Positions 46,443 to 59,078 of a DNA stretch of 64,000 bases are shown here, one piece after another. The notes under the pieces were generated by a model. That model did no database searches. It saw only the letters and a program-made list of their open reading frames with translations, and was not told where the DNA came from. Within the stretch, counting starts at the first letter, position 1. Each line of letters starts with the position of its first letter. The DNA comes from Pinus tabuliformis (Eukaryota > Streptophyta > Pinopsida > Pinales > Pinaceae), in contig CM062810.1 in NCBI GenBank assembly GCA_031772625.1, positions 458,929,731-458,993,730 on the forward strand, in the 5' to 3' direction. A program made the translations under genes and the position numbers.

Positions 46443-46710
46443 TGTACTATTAACATTCATAACCATGATCAAGCACAATTAGTTGATTATAAAGACAATA
46501 ATACTACTTATAACATTAACCTCGAAGACTATTATCAACCATGGTGAACCATAGTTAGTTGGCATTAATTGTTTTATTAACATCAATAGCATGGTCTACC
46601 ATATTTAATAGTAGTTGGTTAATCATGGTTGACTATATGAAAATTATGTCATTTTTAGTATTAACCTCAATAAACATGTCCAACCATAGTTTCCTAACTG
46701 TGGTCAACTA
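46443..46710. repeat. Degenerate tandem repeat of about 85 bp
   Basis: Three to four worn units share ATTAACCTCAA/ATTAACATCAA followed by (A/C)CATGGT-x-x-ACCATA and TTAGTTGG. Both strands of the CCATGGT/ACCATGG word occur. Confidence 0.55.
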
Positions 46711-48650
46711 AATAAATAAAAAATTGAATAAAGCTAGCATTAAATATATCCTTGAGAAGAAAACAAAGCATGGTCTTTTTAACATTTCTAGTAAGATATC
46801 AATAAATGGAGGGGGTTGCAAGAGATTTTCTTAGAGTTTCGTTGGAGGGGAAGAATTTTTTAACGTTTTGGAAGTAATTTTGAAAATGTTGCATCATGAG
46901 CTTATGGATTACATAGAGGATTTGTTGGATGAGGTGTAGAATTTCCCTAACTCACCTTACCATAAATTGTCCCACTCAAAAAAGAAAAATCAATAATTTT
47001 GATTCTATGTGGCCGGTGACAACCATTATAGGGAGGATCAACTTACAATGAATCACATAGAGCTCTTGATTCCTTTGGGTATAGAGAGAATGTGGATCTT
47101 AAAACTTTTGTATGTAGGCCCTTTCAAAATTGTGGTATTGGAAAAGGTTTTTTTTTTTTACTTCATCCTTGACATGTTTCTCATTTTGGCTTTGATTCAT
47201 GTCGTATTTTAGACCTCAATCTACTCTAAATATCATACCAAAAGAGGTGGATTTTGTGGTGTGGTCACTAGTACCATTAAGAGGGGAAAAAGTTTGTATG
47301 GTAAGGTTTCTTTAAACCTATTTCATGAAGTATAGTGGTAAAATATTGATAAGGAAGAATTCTTGTTTTGTCAACAATGGTTTTTGGCCCCATTCAAAGA
47401 TCCCAATTAGATGTCACAATAGTTGAAATAGGGAACTCATTTGGATTTTAGCCTGACAAGGCTTTAGTGGTTGGCCAAATTCCCCTTTTAATCTATAATA
47501 TAATATGTAGAATCCAAAAATTGATTTTATAAGAAAATGAAAATATATTACAAATGCCTAGGTATGTTGTAACAACTAAGAGTTTGGAACATAGAAAAGA
47601 TTGTGTTTCTACAATTCCTTTCAACTATTAGTTACTAAGTAAACAATGTAGAAATACAACTAGCCCGCTATTAAATAAGAATTAAACATATGTATACAAT
47701 TCCTATTTGTAGTTTATAGCAAGAGAAGTGATAAATAAATAGAAACAAGATTGTGTCATAAACTAGAGATAATTATACACCTTAAGAAGAATTCTCATAA
47801 CAATTCTAATAATAACAAGAAACTAAAACAATTCCATATACATTACAGCATCAGAGTCATAGTTTCTCTCTCAACAAATTGACCAATAATGGTTTCTCCT
47901 TATTAATTATCTAAAGAAGTGTACAAAATTGTAGAAGCAAAATTCGATTCCCTTATGCAAAATTAAATTTATAGATTTTCTCAAAGTAATTGCTTCCCTT
48001 AGGTGTCTCTCAACCTTTGGTTTTCTAAGTATACAATTCCTATAAGAATAAATTCCTTTAATTATTTATAAAAACTAAATCCTTCTCCAAGATTTATCCT
48101 AGAAACATTGAGTCCAAACTTCATATGCTAACAATAATCCAACTTTGAGGTTTAGCTCAAATGACCATGAACTACAAATGAGATATCTCCCAAAAAGTCA
48201 AGCAGGTCATGGATTCATCTCTTTTAATTCTCTCAAGGCTAGGATCCATAATAAAAACAAATAATTTACCCCATTTACCATTCATGTATCAAGGGGAAGT
48301 ACTATGATGATATTTTATGAGGTATTTTCCTTGAAAAAACATGACTATGATTCAGTGGATGATGGAAAAGCCAATTGTTTAATGGCCACATTGTTGGTAG
48401 GAAAAATTGTTCCATTTTCAACCATTTTTCCCTTCAAAACCATAACCTTATACCTCTGTTTTAACCTTTCAAACTCCCTTATTCTTGCACTAGTCCAAGA
48501 ATCGTATCCCTTCCCACACTAGCTTTATGTTTCATGTTTAAGAGTTACGAAAGTGATTAATTAATCATTTTTGTAGATTTTATGCCTTTACATATTTGTA
48601 ACTAATAATTCTCTTCCTAGAAAGTATTTGATGGGCAATGAATTAATTAT
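46711..48650. other. AT-rich spacer; possible worn gypsy fragment near 47040-47200
   Basis: Mostly noncoding. Near 47085-47200 a frame reads WILKLLYVGPFKIVVLEKV, followed in another frame by LHP-stop-HVSHF, which resembles the GPF/Y and LHPVFHVS segments at the end of gypsy integrases. No other part of such an element is recognised, so this is weak. A 72-codon frame at 48304-48522 has no motif. Confidence 0.3.
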
Positions 48651-50277
48651 TTTGTTAGCATGGTCGAGTGCAGGTAGGATTCCTGCACCGCTAGCGAATC
48701 TTCAACTACCGTGACAGCTCACCACTCCATGCGGATGCCATGTTTTGAAATGATTAACTCATGTTGGGCTCGAAGCATGGAGGAAAATCAAGGATATGGT
48801 GGAGATTAGGTCACCAACTGAGTACCTAGAATAGTGTTTTTTTTATAGTAGAAAGGCTCAGCACAGGTTGTTGTTGTTATTTTTGTTATAACTAAAGGCT
48901 CAAATTGGAATGCTTGTTGTAATTTGGGTACAGCTACAGGCCTGGATGAATGTATAAAACATAGGACTCAGATAGAAAATGGTAGAGAGCGATAGATATA
49001 GAAAGGATACTATGATTCAGTTGTTTTGTAATTTTTCTTATATCGCCTCGTTTTGGGCTAGATTCAAATTCATGATGTATATTTGATGATCATTAATAGA
49101 AAGGAACTACGTCATGCTTTCTCAATCGTGCACTGTGACTCTGTGATGCAGGAGCATTCACCCAAGGGAAAATCATTGTAAATAGTAGACATAGGGGGTC
49201 ATGCATTTTAGGAAATAGTTTTCCTAAGTCTCAAGTCAATGTAATATTTAGGCTTTTAAGTGATTTAATTAGATAATGGGAGAATATGTAAATGCTCTCA
49301 AAATAAATAAATGAGAACATGAGTGGTAGAAGTCAAATCCAACTCTTAAACAGTTCCATGATTCTAGGAACAAGAGAGAGCTTTTAGGCATTAAATGGGA
49401 AGCTGATAAGAAGACTTTTCTGTTTTAAAACAGAGGAAAAGATGGAATGGATAAAGTCTCAAGGAGACTTATCTGCCACATATGCATGCATGTAGCGAGC
49501 TTTAGGCTTTTGTTAGAGGATTGATCGGACCCTTCAATGATCTAATCCAATGTTTCCATATAAATATATGTAAGCCTATGGGCAACAGAGAGGCCACTAA
49601 TGTTGAGAATCGGGCCTGTGTGAGACCGAAGAGTCTCGAATGTGGTCTTTGTGTTTACATTAATATATATTCAGAGTTATTCCTGATTGTGAAAAAGAGT
49701 TGAATGCGTGTTTTAAGTGTTGATTTGTATGTGAACTCGTAGGCTTTGTGATAGGGGGTTACAGAAAGAGTTCTGGGGAACACACAGAGAGAGAAGAGAT
49801 TGATTCAGAAGAATTGAAATGGACCATCGAGCCTAATTGAAGCAACAGAGTGAAGCTCTGGAGAAGCAGCAAAACAGAGAGTTATAATGGACATTTGTAT
49901 CCATTCAAGGGAGCGATTAAAGTCCAAAGGACAGTGATTGAAGGAGTCCGCAGAGTTAAGCTCAAACGAGAATGAATTGAGCAACAGAAGAATGGAAAGC
50001 CGGAACCTTGTGAAACCCTAGAAACCACAGGAACCATTGGAAATGTGAGAAAACCAAGTAAAGGGTCGCGCGGAGAAGTGAAGTGTTAGATGCTTAGTAG
50101 TTGTTAGATCTCATAGATCAACAGCTGAGATTTGATCGCATATCGGAGTAATCGTAGAAGCCAAGCGCAGGGGAGTGGAACGCCGCCAAGCTGATCAGTG
50201 ATGCGCCGATAGCCGTTGGATCAGTGATTGAAATGGACGTCAGAGATCAAATATCGGTATATCGCATATTATAAAAT
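48651..50277. other. Spacer, possibly LTR or promoter-like
   Basis: Less AT-rich than its left neighbour, with a TATA-like CATATAAATATATG at about 49557-49570 followed by purine-rich sequence, as in LTRs or their leaders. No partner repeat, primer-binding site or coding remnant was found. It joins abruptly to the truncated copia gag at 50278. Confidence 0.35.
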
Positions 50278-51157
50278 CTCCATTGTCAAGAAACCAACCA
50301 CTTCCCACCATGGATGAAACCATGCATGCGAAGAGTGCGAAATCCAACTCGAACTGTGAAGCAAGTGCCTCACCTTGAGATCCTTCCCCGGATCCCTTCT
50401 TGGATTTCCTCAGTGGATAATTTGTAACAAAATGGCCCACCTCTTGACAACGAAAGCATCGTACTTTCAATTTGTCAACCTTCTTCCCACCATGGGAAGA
50501 ACTAGATTCGGGAAGAGAAACCTTCTACTTCCCCTTCTTCACCTTACTTACTAAGGCACAATTCTCTTAATCCTTCATGGATGAGGAACCATCTCTGGTG
50601 CTTCGTCTGATCTCATCCTGCATCAAATTCGACCATAGTTGTTCCTAATCTGGCAGTTTCTCTCTTCCATTAACCAAGTCCTGGTAGCTATGCCATCTCT
50701 TAGGAAGTTTGAGGAGTGCAAGACTCACCATGTCATCATCAGCTGTCACAACCCCTACACTTGCAAGCTCATCCATGCATGTGGTGAGCTTGGTCAGATA
50801 CATAGAGATCGTGTCGCCCTTTTCACACTTGATCTTTCAAAGTTTGTCCTTCTAATTACTGTTGTTCTGATAAAGATCTTTCAATGTTTTCCACATCGAA
50901 AACGGAGTCTCCTTCCCATGGAGGCTCAAGACTATGTGATCTCGAACTCCCTCCAGGATGATTCTCCTAGCTCTAGCCACACACTTCCTCCATTCTGCCA
51001 ACTCTTGGGCATTAGATCCTGAGGGCTTGGGGACTTCTTTATCAATGAAGTCCTTCACCTCATTATCATCTAATACTGCCTCCATGCGATCCTTCTAGGC
51101 TATATAGTTTGAGCTGCCACCCAGTGCATACTGAAGCCTCAAACCATAGAATGCCAT
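50278..51157 (-). pseudogene. C3 copia gag and start of protease (truncated)
   Basis: Minus-strand reading starts at the ATG at 51155-51157 (MAFYGLRLQYALGGSSNYIA). It runs through 50852-51085 (AQELAEWRKCVARARRIILE, GVRDHIVLSLHGKETPFSMW) and a middle part with four or five stops to 50240-50470, with the zinc knuckle CFRCQEVGHFVTNY and protease start SGWFLDNG. It then breaks off; no integrase or RT follows. It is a close relative of C2 at 20719, with the same start, LAEWRKCVA block, knuckle ending in Y and DNG triplet. Its LTR and primer-binding site lie at 57084-58196, beyond the GY2 insertion. Confidence 0.88.
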
Positions 51158-51250
51158 TGATGAAATCTGAAATGTGATAAAAACTCAATATCTATATCTA
51201 GAAACCAAAAACTTCTTCCTTCTTGTATATTGTTCTTCCTTGATCACCTG

Positions 51251-51583
51251 TGTTGGGTCCCTATAATACTAGTGATTACCCCATTACTATTGTAGTTATA
51301 CCCCCTATTTATATTGTTGTGCCCCTATTACCCCCATATTGTTATTTCTGTGCCCCATAGAATCCCTCTATTGTTATTTTTGTGGCTTTATATTATTATT
51401 GTTAGGTCGGCTGGATTATATTGTGACTCCTTAGACTCCTATATATAGAAAGGAGGTTTTGTCATTTGTACCATCCAAGAATTGTTCATTTATGTAATGT
51501 AAAGGAGGTTGCCCCCTTGAAGAGGCTGAATTCTAAGGCGTGGATCTCTCCTTTCTATCTTTTTGTGAGCTGGTTTCATAACA
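51251..51583 (+). repeat. GY2 5' LTR
   Basis: 333 bp, TGTTGGG...ATAACA, with a TATA box CTATATATAGAAAGG near 51440. T/C differences from the 3' LTR lie near 51408, 51514, 51520 and 51551, and a G/T difference lies near 51478. Confidence 0.96.
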
Positions 51584-51585
51584 TT

Positions 51586-51597
51586 TGGTATCAGAGC
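51586..51597 (+). other. GY2 primer-binding site (initiator Met tRNA)
   Basis: TGGTATCAGAGC, exact, two bases after the 5' LTR. Confidence 0.95.
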
Positions 51598-52254
51598 TTT
51601 GGATTCTAGGGTTTCGCTGCTCCAAACAGGTCATCGTGGAATTTTCGCTATAACCTTTTTTCTGTGACGTTTCAGAAGTCGCAAAAAAAACCCATTTGAA
51701 AAGAAATCGCGCTGAACCTTGGGTCCGAATTTCAGAGCTTTTCGCACAATATTTGCGGAGATATGAGCTGAGGAAGTTGGTCTTTTTGCAGACTCCTGAA
51801 TTACATTCAAAACAGGTGACCTGGGGAAAATCGTCATAACTTTCTCTCTGGGGATCGGATTGAAATTTCGTAAGAAGGTACAGAAAGAGGACAGACTGTA
51901 GTTTCTTGTATGTGTGTTTCAGATTCAAAGGTTGAAACAGGGACTCGTGGCACGTCGTACAAGTTCACTCTATTGAACCAGTCTAAAAGCAAGTCACTGT
52001 GGGAGATTTCACATAAATCTTCCTTGGAGAATCCAATTTGGCTCAGACTTGTGGCATTGGAAAGAGGACGTAGAAGGCTACTACTGGTAGCATTTTCAGA
52101 ATTGGATGATCCGAAATTACAGAGATACATCAGATTCAATATCAGGCTTCTATAAAGTGAAAAAATGTGTGTAGTTTTTTTTTTTTTTAATTTTTGTGTA
52201 AGCTTGGTTTAACGGAATTCAAAGGGCATAGTAAAGCATTATTATCGGTAACTG
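51598..52254 (+). other. GY2 5' leader
   Basis: Untranslated leader of about 650 bases between primer-binding site and the ORF. It contains a T run at 52172-52187. Short frames here do not continue into the polyprotein. Confidence 0.7.
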
Positions 52255-55200
52255 ATGCCCCGAGGAAAGAAAATGCAAACACCTAGTAAGGAACCTGAAA
52301 GCTCTAGCATGACTCATGAAGAAGAGGAAGAAATGCTACATGATATATCAAAATTACAAGAACAAGTGCAACAAATGTCATGCTCACAAAAGCTAACAGA
52401 AGCTAAGGTAAATGGCGTGGAATCTAAGATAAAGGGCATGGAAGCTAAGATGGAGGATTCGATGGCAAATTTGAAGATAGATTTGAAGACAGACATGGAA
52501 GAATTGAAGAAGTTGCTACAAGAAAGGGTCACTAATGGTGAAAAGGTAGTAAAGGAAACTCATGATGAGAACAAAAGAAATGTTAATCATGATTCCATAG
52601 ACTCTAATGTTGGATCGAAGAATCACTATGTTCCAAAAATCGATATGAGGAAGTTTGATGGCAAGGATCCCGCCACATGGATATTACAGATGGAGCAATT
52701 CTTCGATCTCAATAATGTGCAAAACACACAAAAGGTACGTATGGCAACTTTATATTTGGAACCAAATCAGTTTGTATGGTATCAATGGCTTTGTTCTCGT
52801 AAACAATTTATCACTTGGGCAATTTTTACGGAAGAATTGATAGCACATTATGAGGATACAAAAAGCAACACTTTTTTTAGCCAATTGATAAGTCTCAAAC
52901 AAAAGGGTTCAATAATGGAGCACATTGAGGAGTTCCAAAAATTGAACATAAGGGTAAAAGATATTCCAGAGGAGCATAGGATTGATGTGTTCATAGGGTC
53001 TTTAAAGGATAATATCCAACATGATGTGCGCCTTTGGGAACCTGATTCATTAGAGAAGGCATTCAGGTTAGCAAGAAAAATGGAAAGCAAAATTATGGCA
53101 ACTAGGAAGCATACCATTCACAACTATAAAGACGGAAGTGTTGTTGCCCATAGTCTTCCACAACCTACAAGGTTGACACCACAACAATTGGAAGAAAAAA
53201 GAGCAAAAGGGCTTTGTTACAATTGTGATAGCAAATACACAAAAGGTCATAAGTGTGCTGAGAAGAAATTATTCTACATAGATTGTGAAGAGGAAGAAGA
53301 AAAGGAGCAAGAAAGGTCAAAAGAAGAGGATATATTCCAGGAACAAAGCCTAGATGAAGAACAAATAAATCCGACCATATCTTGTAATGCATTGGCGAGA
53401 ATTACCACTCCTCAAACCATCAAGATAGAAGGACAAATCAAGAAGAAAAAGGTAATAGTGTTGATTGATTCAGGAAGCACCCACAATTTTATTCATTGTA
53501 GGGTAGCAAAAGAATTGAATTGCTTCCTATATCCAGCACCAGAGTGTCAAGTGATGATTGCAAATGGAGGAACAATAAATTGTTCTGGAAAGTGCCATAA
53601 TATCAAGCTATCCATGGGAGAATATGTATTGACTAGCCCAATGCTTTCCATTCCAATGGGAGGTGCTGATGTTGTACTAGGAGTCCAATGGCTACAATCC
53701 TTGGGTACAATAGCTTTTAATTTTCAAGAACTTTTCATGAAATTTTCTGTGGAAGGAAAGGAAGTTGAATTAAGGGGTATTGCAGGGAAACCAGGAAAGA
53801 TAATCAGCTCTAATGGCATGACAAAGCTTCTAAAAAAGGAGCAAAGAGGTGTAATTGCACAATTATGTTCGCTAGATGTTTCCACATTGGAATCATCTAT
53901 TTCTCCAGATCTCCAAAAAGTCCTGGACAATCATTCCAAGGTATTTGAGACTCCCAAAGGTCTCCCACCTATGCGTGATCATGATCATGCTATTCATCTG
54001 ATTCCAGGAAGTGTTCCTCCAAACATCAGGCCGTACAGATATCCATATGTCCAAAAAAGTGAAATTGAACGTATGGTTGCAGAAATGCTAGAGGCTGGTA
54101 TAATTCAACCGAGTCAAAGTTCTTTCTCAGCTCCAGTAGTATTGGTGCACAAGAAGGATGGATCATGGCGCATGTGTCCAGATTATAGGGAGCTCAACAA
54201 GCTCACTATTAAAGATAAGTTCCCCATTCCTGTTATTGATGAATTACTGGATGAATTGCATGGATCAATTTACTTCACCAAGTTGGATCTTCGTTCAGGA
54301 TATCATCAAATCAGAATGAAGATTGAAGACATTCCGAAAACGGCATTTAGAACTCATGAGGGTCATTATGAATTTTTGGTCATGCCTTTTGGCCTTACCA
54401 ATGCACCTTCAACATTTCAAGGTTTGATGAATTCAATTTTCAAACCATTCCTTAGAAAATTTGTGTTAGTATTTTTTGATGATATACTAATCTACAACAA
54501 GTCTTGGAAGGATCATGTTGAACATGTTGACAGGGTGCTACAACTATTGGAGGAGAAACAATTATATGCAAAAAGATCCAAATGTTTCTTTGGAGTCCAG
54601 GAGGTGGAATATTTGGGTCATATTGTATCTCATGAAGGAGTTAAGGTAGACCCTAGCAAAATTAAAGCCATTAAGGAATGGAAAATCCCCACATCCATAA
54701 AGCATCTGCGAGGATTTCTTGGGTTGACAGGGTATTATCGCAAGTTTGTTAAGAATTATGGGAGAATAGCAGCACCTCTAACAACATTATTGAAGAAAGA
54801 TTCATTTTCATGGACTTCGGAAGCAACAAAGGCCTTTGAACATCTTAAAGAGGCAATGTGCCAAGCACCGGTCTTAGCTACGCCAGACTTCACAAAAACC
54901 TTTATTGTGGAATGTGATGCTTCAGGAAATGGAATTGGTGTTGTTCTAATGCAAGATGAAAGACCCATTGCTTTTGAAAGTCGTCCAATCAAGGGAAAGT
55001 TTTTAAGCAAAGCTATTTATGAGAAGGAAATGTTGGCAATACTCCATGCACTTAAGAAATGGCGACCCTACCTAATGGGAAGACACTTCAAGGTAAAAAC
55101 GGATCATGATAGCCTTAAATACTTTTTAGAACAAAGATTATCCTCTGAAGAGCAACAAAAGTGGGTCACAAAGATGTTGGGTTATGACTTTGAAATCATC

Positions 55201-56715
55201 TACAAAAAAGGGAAGCAAAATGTGGTGGCAGATGCACTCTCAAGAAAGGATGAGGATGTGGAAGCATTGTTGTGTGCCATTTCTATTATCCAACCAGATT
55301 GGATAAACGAAGCAAGGGAGGAATGGAAGAATGACGAAGAAGTGTGGGCACTTATTCAAAAGCTACAACAAGATTCCAGTACTTCTGATACATTTAGCTG
55401 GCAAAATGATTCGTTATGGTACAAAGATCGCTTATACCTCTGTAAGAATTCCCAGCTAAAACAAAAGATTCTTATGGAATTGCACACTTCTCCCTTAGGA
55501 GGGCACTCAGGATTTTTAAAAACTTACCACAGGGTTAAGAAAGAATTTTTTTGGGATGGCCTTAAATCAGATATTCAAAAGTTTGTGGCGGAATGTTTGG
55601 TTTGCCAGCAAAATAAAGTTGAAACAATTAAGACACCAAGTCTATTACAACCTTTATCCATTCCAAGCCAACGTTGGGAGGAGGTTTCAATGGATTTTAT
55701 CACAGGTTTACCCAAGTCTGAGGGAAAGAGTGTCATCATGGTGGTAGTTGACAGACTTACCAAGTATGCACACTTTTGTGCATTATCACATCCATTTAAA
55801 GCCAGTACAGTTTCTACTGCATTTATGGAAACAGTTCAAAAGCTACATGGAAACCCAAAGATTATTGTAAGTGACAGAGATCCCATTTTCACTGGAAATT
55901 TTTGGACAGAATTATTTTCTTGTCTTGGTACTCAGTTAGCTCATAGCTCATCTTATCATCCTCAATCTGATGGGCAAACTGAGATAGTAAACAAATGTTT
56001 GGAAGGATATCTTCGTTGCTTTGTATCTGATAAACAGACACAATGGGTCAAATGGTTGCCTCTGGCTGAATGGTGGTATAACACTTCCTTCCATACAGAA
56101 ACAAAAATGACCCCATTTATGGCACTTTATGGGTATCAACCACCATCCATCACATCATATTTAAGAGAAAATTCTAAGGTTCAGGCAGTGGAACATCAGC
56201 AACAAGTCCTCCAACTCTTAAAGGATAACCTCGTGTTGGCACAAAATAGAATGAAACAACAGGCAGATCAACATCGCAGTGAAAGAAGTTTTGATGTAGG
56301 TGATTGGGTATTCCTACGGCTACAACCATATAAGAAAATGTCCCTAAAGCAAGCTAAGAAGGATAATAAATTATCACCAAAGTATTATGGTCCGTACAAG
56401 GTGTTGGAAAAGATTGGTACTATGGCATACAAATTGGAGCTTCCTGCAGCTTCTCGATTGCACCCAGTTTTCCATGTTTCATGTTTAAAGAAGGTTATAG
56501 GTGACAAGCTCCCAATTCAAACAATATTGCCAGAACTTGACGAGGAAGGAAAAATTATATTGGAACCAGAAGCAATCACAGAAACAAGAACTCGACAGCT
56601 ACGAAATCGATCAATTTCAGAGTATCTTATCAAGTGGAAGAACTTATCCGCTGAAGATTCCACATGGGAGGATGAGAATTTTATGCAGAAGTATCTAGAA
56701 CTGCTCAAGCGTTGA
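52255..56715 (+). CDS. GY2 gag-pol polyprotein with chromodomain, intact
   Basis: A single frame of 1486 codons encodes all functions of a gypsy retrotransposon. Residues 1-110 are a charged coiled coil, followed by gag (about 120-290) and a zinc knuckle [14 protein letters not shown] near 320. Protease has DSGSTHNF near 405. RT starts near 590, with [10 protein letters not shown] and FFDDIL (catalytic DD at 742-743). RNase H has D888 in ECDASG. Integrase has the HHCC module from 1077 and catalytic D1147, D1207 and E1243; the last two are 35 residues apart, the standard spacing. The chromodomain fills about 1439-1486 and ends [16 protein letters not shown]. Every key residue I checked is present. 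The first ATG after the leader is used; TGA ends it. It could be active, though expression cannot be judged from sequence. Confidence 0.97.
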   Translation: MPRGKKMQTPSKEPESSSMTHEEEEEMLHDISKLQEQVQQMSCSQKLTEAKVNGVESKIKGMEAKMEDSMANLKIDLKTDMEELKKLLQERVTNGEKVVKETHDENKRNVNHDSIDSNVGSKNHYVPKIDMRKFDGKDPATWILQMEQFFDLNNVQNTQKVRMATLYLEPNQFVWYQWLCSRKQFITWAIFTEELIAHYEDTKSNTFFSQLISLKQKGSIMEHIEEFQKLNIRVKDIPEEHRIDVFIGSLKDNIQHDVRLWEPDSLEKAFRLARKMESKIMATRKHTIHNYKDGSVVAHSLPQPTRLTPQQLEEKRAKGLCYNCDSKYTKGHKCAEKKLFYIDCEEEEEKEQERSKEEDIFQEQSLDEEQINPTISCNALARITTPQTIKIEGQIKKKKVIVLIDSGSTHNFIHCRVAKELNCFLYPAPECQVMIANGGTINCSGKCHNIKLSMGEYVLTSPMLSIPMGGADVVLGVQWLQSLGTIAFNFQELFMKFSVEGKEVELRGIAGKPGKIISSNGMTKLLKKEQRGVIAQLCSLDVSTLESSISPDLQKVLDNHSKVFETPKGLPPMRDHDHAIHLIPGSVPPNIRPYRYPYVQKSEIERMVAEMLEAGIIQPSQSSFSAPVVLVHKKDGSWRMCPDYRELNKLTIKDKFPIPVIDELLDELHGSIYFTKLDLRSGYHQIRMKIEDIPKTAFRTHEGHYEFLVMPFGLTNAPSTFQGLMNSIFKPFLRKFVLVFFDDILIYNKSWKDHVEHVDRVLQLLEEKQLYAKRSKCFFGVQEVEYLGHIVSHEGVKVDPSKIKAIKEWKIPTSIKHLRGFLGLTGYYRKFVKNYGRIAAPLTTLLKKDSFSWTSEATKAFEHLKEAMCQAPVLATPDFTKTFIVECDASGNGIGVVLMQDERPIAFESRPIKGKFLSKAIYEKEMLAILHALKKWRPYLMGRHFKVKTDHDSLKYFLEQRLSSEEQQKWVTKMLGYDFEIIYKKGKQNVVADALSRKDEDVEALLCAISIIQPDWINEAREEWKNDEEVWALIQKLQQDSSTSDTFSWQNDSLWYKDRLYLCKNSQLKQKILMELHTSPLGGHSGFLKTYHRVKKEFFWDGLKSDIQKFVAECLVCQQNKVETIKTPSLLQPLSIPSQRWEEVSMDFITGLPKSEGKSVIMVVVDRLTKYAHFCALSHPFKASTVSTAFMETVQKLHGNPKIIVSDRDPIFTGNFWTELFSCLGTQLAHSSSYHPQSDGQTEIVNKCLEGYLRCFVSDKQTQWVKWLPLAEWWYNTSFHTETKMTPFMALYGYQPPSITSYLRENSKVQAVEHQQQVLQLLKDNLVLAQNRMKQQADQHRSERSFDVGDWVFLRLQPYKKMSLKQAKKDNKLSPKYYGPYKVLEKIGTMAYKLELPAASRLHPVFHVSCLKKVIGDKLPIQTILPELDEEGKIILEPEAITETRTRQLRNRSISEYLIKWKNLSAEDSTWEDENFMQKYLELLKR

Positions 56716-56729
56716 GGACAACACTTTTT

Positions 56730-56742
56730 GGAAGGAGAGGGG
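56730..56742 (+). other. GY2 polypurine tract
   Basis: The purine run GGAAGGAGAGGGG lies just before the 3' LTR, 15 bases after the stop codon. Confidence 0.9.
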
Positions 56743-56744
56743 CA

Positions 56745-57077
56745 TGTTGGGTCCCTATAATACTAGTGATTACCCCATTACTATTGTAGTTATACCCCCT
56801 ATTTATATTGTTGTGCCCCTATTACCCCCATATTGTTATTTCTGTGCCCCATAGAATCCCTCTATTGTTATTTTTGTGGCTTTATATTATTATTGTTAGG
56901 TTGGCTGGATTATATTGTGACTCCTTAGACTCCTATATATAGAAAGGAGGTTTTGTCATTTTTACCATCCAAGAATTGTTCATTTATGTAATGTAAAGGA
57001 GGTTGTCCCCTCGAAGAGGCTGAATTCTAAGGCGTGGATCTCTCTTTTCTATCTTTTTGTGAGCTGGTTTCATAACA
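56745..57077 (+). repeat. GY2 3' LTR
   Basis: 333 bp, nearly identical to 51251-51583, and followed directly by the ACCTG target duplication. Confidence 0.96.
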
Positions 57078-57083
57078 ACCTGT

Positions 57084-57095
57084 GCTCCAATGCCA
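57084..57095 (-). other. C3 primer-binding site
   Basis: The minus strand reads TGGCATTGGAGC, directly at the inner edge of the C3 LTR; it matches the initiator Met tRNA site at 9 of 12 bases. Confidence 0.7.
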
Positions 57096-58196
57096 TGTAG
57101 AATTCTCTCTACAAATCAGCTAGCTCACTGATATCATGTAGAAATTTCACCTACAGGTCAAACTGATATATGCAATGTACTAAAGCATAATACTAGATCT
57201 ACATCTACCATAAACTTAGCAGAAGCTTAATTGAACATGAGCAACATCAAGCATGAACACATATAACTGATAAGAAGGAACCAATCACACATAACACAGA
57301 ATAATTTATCTGGGAAAAGCACTAGCCTAAAACCCCTCTCTGTATTATCAATCAAGTGGAAATCCTCAACAACATACAAAAATAGTCATCTCAAAAGCTA
57401 TCCTACTATCTATGTACTCTAATGATGTAGCTCATGGACTATCTAGGTCTGTATATATAGGCTCCATAAGTCCTCCAAGCTCCTATTTCCTTGTGCAGTT
57501 TTTGATTGGGGTCCAATTACATAACATGTGTGAATTGGCCCAAATCATACTGCTGCCACTTCAGGTCCAACTACACAGTACTATAAGGAATAATATTCCT
57601 TCCTCATGCAAGGAATATTCACTAGGAATATCCTAGCAATGGATAGTACATTGTCCCTCATCTGATCTCAACTCGGTCTCTATCTGAACTACCATGCATC
57701 AGTTATCCATGAGTGAATACTCAATTATCTGAAAATACCAGTTGTCACATGCATGCAAGCATCAACAAACTGTATCTCATTAATTTAACAACTTGTTAAA
57801 TTAATCTAACTGAACTTGACTAAGTTAAACTAAGTCAACTGATCCTCTCAATATAGAACTCATCCTTAATTCCTCAATCAGTGGAGCAAATCAAGGACAC
57901 ATTCCTCAATCAGTGGAGAAATTATTACATGTTCTCACAAAGACTTCAAGTTTGATTTTCCTTAACTAATTAACTCATGGAGAATTAATTAATTAGTATT
58001 CAAACTACTAGTAAGACCAAATTCCAATTTTACTTCCTATTTCTAGTCCAGGGACTGACTTAAATAGGAATCCACACTGCATTACTAAAAATCGAACTTC
58101 TATTTTTAGCACTTTCATTTTCATTCCTTGTTTCCCAATCCAACACTGATACCCACACTGCTATTTTTAGCAATTTCTTGTTGCCAATTTTCAACA
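57096..58196 (-). repeat. C3 5' LTR
   Basis: Read on the minus strand it runs from TGTTGAAAATTGGCAACAAG to GAATTCTACA, about 1.1 kb. The start resembles the C2 LTR (TGTTGAGAAATGGCAACAAG). A TATA box (CCTATATATACAG, minus strand) lies near 57455. Inside are CTCATCAATC-type words such as ATTCCTCAATCAGTGGAG (57872 and 57902, direct repeat). The 3' LTR is missing, in line with the truncation at 50278. Confidence 0.82.
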
Positions 58197-59078
58197 AATT
58201 TATGTTGTAAATACAACAACAAGTGAAGTTATAGATCTCCATGGACAATATGTTAAGTTGCAATGGTCTTGTTGGTTGTAGGTGTCATTGAACACCGAGG
58301 ATGGTGTTCCCCCAAGGGGGAGGGTTTTCTAACAGTGCTAGTTAAAAATACATGTAAAAAAAATTATAATACCAAGGTCATGGGACACGTATTACAAGAA
58401 GAATGGTGGGAAAAACATCCTAGTGGGTATTCATTTGGTTTATTATGGCTAAGGAAATTGGCAAAGGTAATGGAAAAGACTTTGCAAAGGCGAAGTGGAA
58501 TTTATTAGCATTTTATTTATGAAAATAAAGGAAATTAGAAGAAAAGGAAGGTGAAAGGTCACCGGTTGCATGTGAGAAGGAAATTGAAGGAAAAAAATGG
58601 AAATTGAATAAAATAGAGGCCTCATTGAGAAAGAGGCTTCTGAGGATCAGTTGGAAAGGTTTTTGCTCAGGCTTGGTCAATGTAGCTTTTGATCAGTTCA
58701 GTTTTGGAGCTCCCATTCTATTCTCTCTCTCTCATACTCTTGTAAACATAAAATTTTCTTAGAACACTCTTGGAGGGTGTGGCACACTTGGATGCTTGGA
58801 TCAATAAGGCAAAGGAAGAGTAGGAAAGCGAAAGAGGACATCAGGATCAACAACTACATCAGTTTTTTCTTACAGATACCAAGTTGCATGTATGTTTTCC
58901 TCACTAGTTTTGGCATGCATAACATATGCATGCAATTTATTGGTCATGATTTGTCATTGGCATGGAGGATTTCCTGGATTGATAGTGGATTTTCCTAGCC
59001 TTTCCATTTCCTGGATAGCCATGATGTTGTGGGCTTTAATTATATTTTTTGGTTGTTTTTCTTGTTCCTTTGGTTGTG
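58197..59078. other. Spacer, no gene recognised
   Basis: A purine-rich AAGGGGGAGGG follows a short palindrome (CCCCCAAGGGGG) at about 58310-58325. This could be a polypurine tract and thus the 5' edge of a long LTR ending near 60505, but no partner LTR is in the window. Open frames of 70-90 codons lack motifs. Confidence 0.4.

Larger units (their letters stand above)
51246..57082 (+). mobile_element. GY2: complete chromodomain Ty3/gypsy element
   Basis: The element is 51251-57077 (5827 bp), with ACCTG on both sides (51246-51250 and 57078-57082), a perfect target duplication. The 333-bp LTRs are equal in length and differ at about five positions by eye, so the insertion is young for this window. 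Primer-binding site, intact ORF and polypurine tract are all present. Short LTRs, a C-terminal chromodomain and total size fit Reina-type chromoviruses, though clade placement is inference. It sits in the leader of the minus-strand copia element C3. Confidence 0.96.

Noticed and set aside
47009..47212. Independent gypsy element
   Set aside because: Only a GPFKIV-like and an LHP...HVSHF-like trace in different frames; too little to call an element.
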